Assembly: GCA_004565275.1 (NCBI GenBank)
Contig: SDOX01000114.1
Span: 33,970-83,264 of the forward strand
Source of the DNA: Nannochloropsis salina CCMP1776
Lineage: Eukaryota; Sar; Eustigmatophyceae; Eustigmatales; Monodopsidaceae
Reading direction: 5' to 3'
Length of the DNA stretch: 49,295 bases
Below are positions 46,050 through 49,295 of this stretch, piece by piece. The position numbers and the translations under genes are program-made. The first letter of the stretch is position 1. Each line of letters begins with the position of its first letter. The notes below the pieces were generated by a model that saw only the letters and a program-made list of their open reading frames with translations, had not been told where the DNA came from and did no database searches.

Positions 46050-47442
46050 GCGCAACACTGAAAAAAGTGGTTATAACAGTAGCCGTTGCCATGGAAACAA
46101 TATACCGCCTCGCACAATTTCTTTTCTTTTCTGTTTTCCCCTCTTTTTATCCTGCCACACTCCCTCTTTCATCTGTCCTGCGCTTATTTTGAGGCGCTTC
46201 CGCCCTCATCCAGCCATAACCTTTCCAACTCATCCTTTTATTTCTTGAGATCCCCCTCTGTCCTTTCTCCGTTCTCCTCCCTTCTCTCGGAGTCGCACGT
46301 GTGGGTCGTCTGTGGCAGAAAATAGCTACCGAGTAGGCACTCATAGCATACAAACCTCTCCGTCCTCTTCAAATAGGCTGCACAGTCTGCTCCTCTTCTT
46401 CATCTCCATCCCTCTCTTTCTCCCCCCCCCACTCTCCTCAAGCGGCTGCAGTGCCCTTATTCCTACAGACTTGTCACGCCTTCCATCCCCACGTCTCAAT
46501 CCTGCTTGTCCCTCCTCCAACCCCACCTTCTGTCGTTCGCTACCCACCAAGGCTCCTTTCTCTATTCCTGCTTCCCTTTCCCTCTTTCGGAACATCCTCC
46601 TGTGATATGAGCGAGGATGACTCCGTCCTTGCGTCCATCACCCCCCGGCCCCCCCACCGCGATCCTGACGGCCGCCTCCAAGTCTCTCGCTCCTCCTCAT
46701 CTTCCTTGCTCATATGAAAGTTCCTCCGAACCTCAACGGATTTACTGTCCTACACCATTTCCCCCCATGGTTCTTGAGCGACCATTGTGCAAGAAGGAGG
46801 ACCATGTCCTCCCTCTTTGGGTGCCCATACCCCTCGACTGAGCACTTCCCCCTCGCCATCCCCTCTCTTTACTGTCGTCCTTCCCGCACACATGAGAGGC
46901 CCTGGCTTACTCTGCATGCCCCTTTCCTTTTGTAAATCCTTCCCCTCCCGGGAACAAAGATACCGCCGGCAGCTTCCCCCTACCTCCCCCTTTCCCGGTC
47001 TCCTCTTCCTCCGACTCTTTTTGCCCGTTAATCCCGCACCCCCCCACCCTCCACTTTGGCCTAAAAAATAGTCGGCACCTCCTCCCCTGTTAAGTTGTCC
47101 TTGCTCACCTTCTCTCTCACGCTCCCTTCATGCCCTTTAGAGCGCTCGGGGTCGTTCTTTTTTTCTTCCCTCCAGCTTCGATTCTCTCTTTAATGGCTGG
47201 GACGTTCGCGCTATCGCTTCTTCCCTTTCCTTCCTCTTCTCCTCCCAACGCTTTTCCTCCTCTAATCTCCTCTACTCATCCTTCCTTACAGACACACGGG
47301 CATCGCTAGTGTGTAAGTAGCCTGTTCTCTCAACACCTGGTCCGTGTCCCTCTTCCTTCTCTCATCCCCTCCCCCTCTTCCGCTCCCTTTCTCACTTCCA
47401 CACACTGGCTTCCTGCCCCCGTTCCTCCCCTACACCAGGACC
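46050..47442. other. C/T-rich region, no supported gene
   Basis: About 1.4 kb downstream of the DDX6 stop. The plus strand is strongly pyrimidine-rich, unlike the DDX6 introns, where the plus strand is purine-rich. A possible 21-base microexon with good borders (TTACAG at 47291, GTAAGT at 47313) and a 36-codon frame at 46608-46718 were noted, but nothing forms a coherent protein. A plus-strand transcript here is possible. Confidence 0.4.
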
Positions 47443-49144
<1,702 letters not shown>

Positions 49145-49151
49145 CTGGGGA

Positions 49152-49174
49152 CAGGGAGGGAGGGAGGGAGGGAC
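49152..49174. repeat. (GGGA)n microsatellite in DDX6 intron
   Basis: Short GGGA run on the plus strand, just upstream in the minus sense of the acceptor at 49145, giving a pyrimidine-rich tract. Confidence 0.85.
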
Positions 49175-49295
49175 GGAGGGAGAAAGAGAGAGGACGGGCG
49201 GCATCGATGAGGCGATGTGCTCCATTCGAGATTGCCAAGGTGCGTATACAGGTACCATGGCGATGGAAGGGAGGTAGGCAGGGAGGAAGGGGAGG

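Overview
The window is nuclear DNA of a eukaryote with spliced genes and standard GT-AG introns. The best guess is a photosynthetic stramenopile (heterokont alga). Two predicted proteins start with a signal peptide whose cleavage site is followed by Phe (ANA|F, CQA|F), the plastid-import signature of algae with a red secondary plastid. Two secreted proteins carry the Pro/Thr/Ser/Ala linkers common in stramenopile surface proteins. A eustigmatophyte-like alga would fit, but I cannot fix the genus. Introns are rich in (CCCT)n, read on the sense strand.

Layout. 1-103: last codons of a small membrane protein, perhaps of the DUF1640/CCDC90 mitochondrial family. 1875-3050 (minus): first exons of a Lon-substrate-binding-domain protein with a plastid-type presequence; its 3' part is unresolved. 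5305-7432 (plus): six-exon GT17 glycosyltransferase. 8607-9905 (plus): intronless GT10 fucosyltransferase. 10477-12668 (minus): seven-exon gene of unknown function, head-to-head with 13823-17649 (plus), a large type II membrane protein with beta-helix-like repeats. 19097-23098 (plus): twelve-exon bestrophin-like anion channel. 23676-24847 (minus): TSR2 ribosome-biogenesis factor. 25830-27485 (minus): HAD phosphatase.

From 28213 a block of about 6.4 kb occurs twice in direct orientation (28213-34570 and 36642-43053). Each copy holds a plastid thioredoxin-like gene (plus) and a convergent secreted cysteine-rich repeat protein (minus). About 2 kb between the copies holds a broken Ty1/copia fossil and a 4 x 22 bp tandem repeat. 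The non-coding DNA and the thioredoxin exons of the two copies are almost identical, but the Cys-rich domains of the secreted proteins differ sharply in short segments and in linker number. This is the most unusual signal in the window.

43054-47442 is mostly gene-poor. 47443-49144 (minus) is the C-terminal half of a DDX6/Dhh1 RNA helicase whose 5' part lies beyond the window.

How the genes relate: GT17 and GT10 probably both act on glycans in the Golgi. The Lon-domain protein and the thioredoxins are probably plastid proteins. TSR2 and DDX6 are housekeeping RNA/ribosome genes. The beta-helix protein and the paired secreted proteins are candidates for cell-surface functions. All exon structures come from reading frames and splice signals by eye; no transcript or database search was available.
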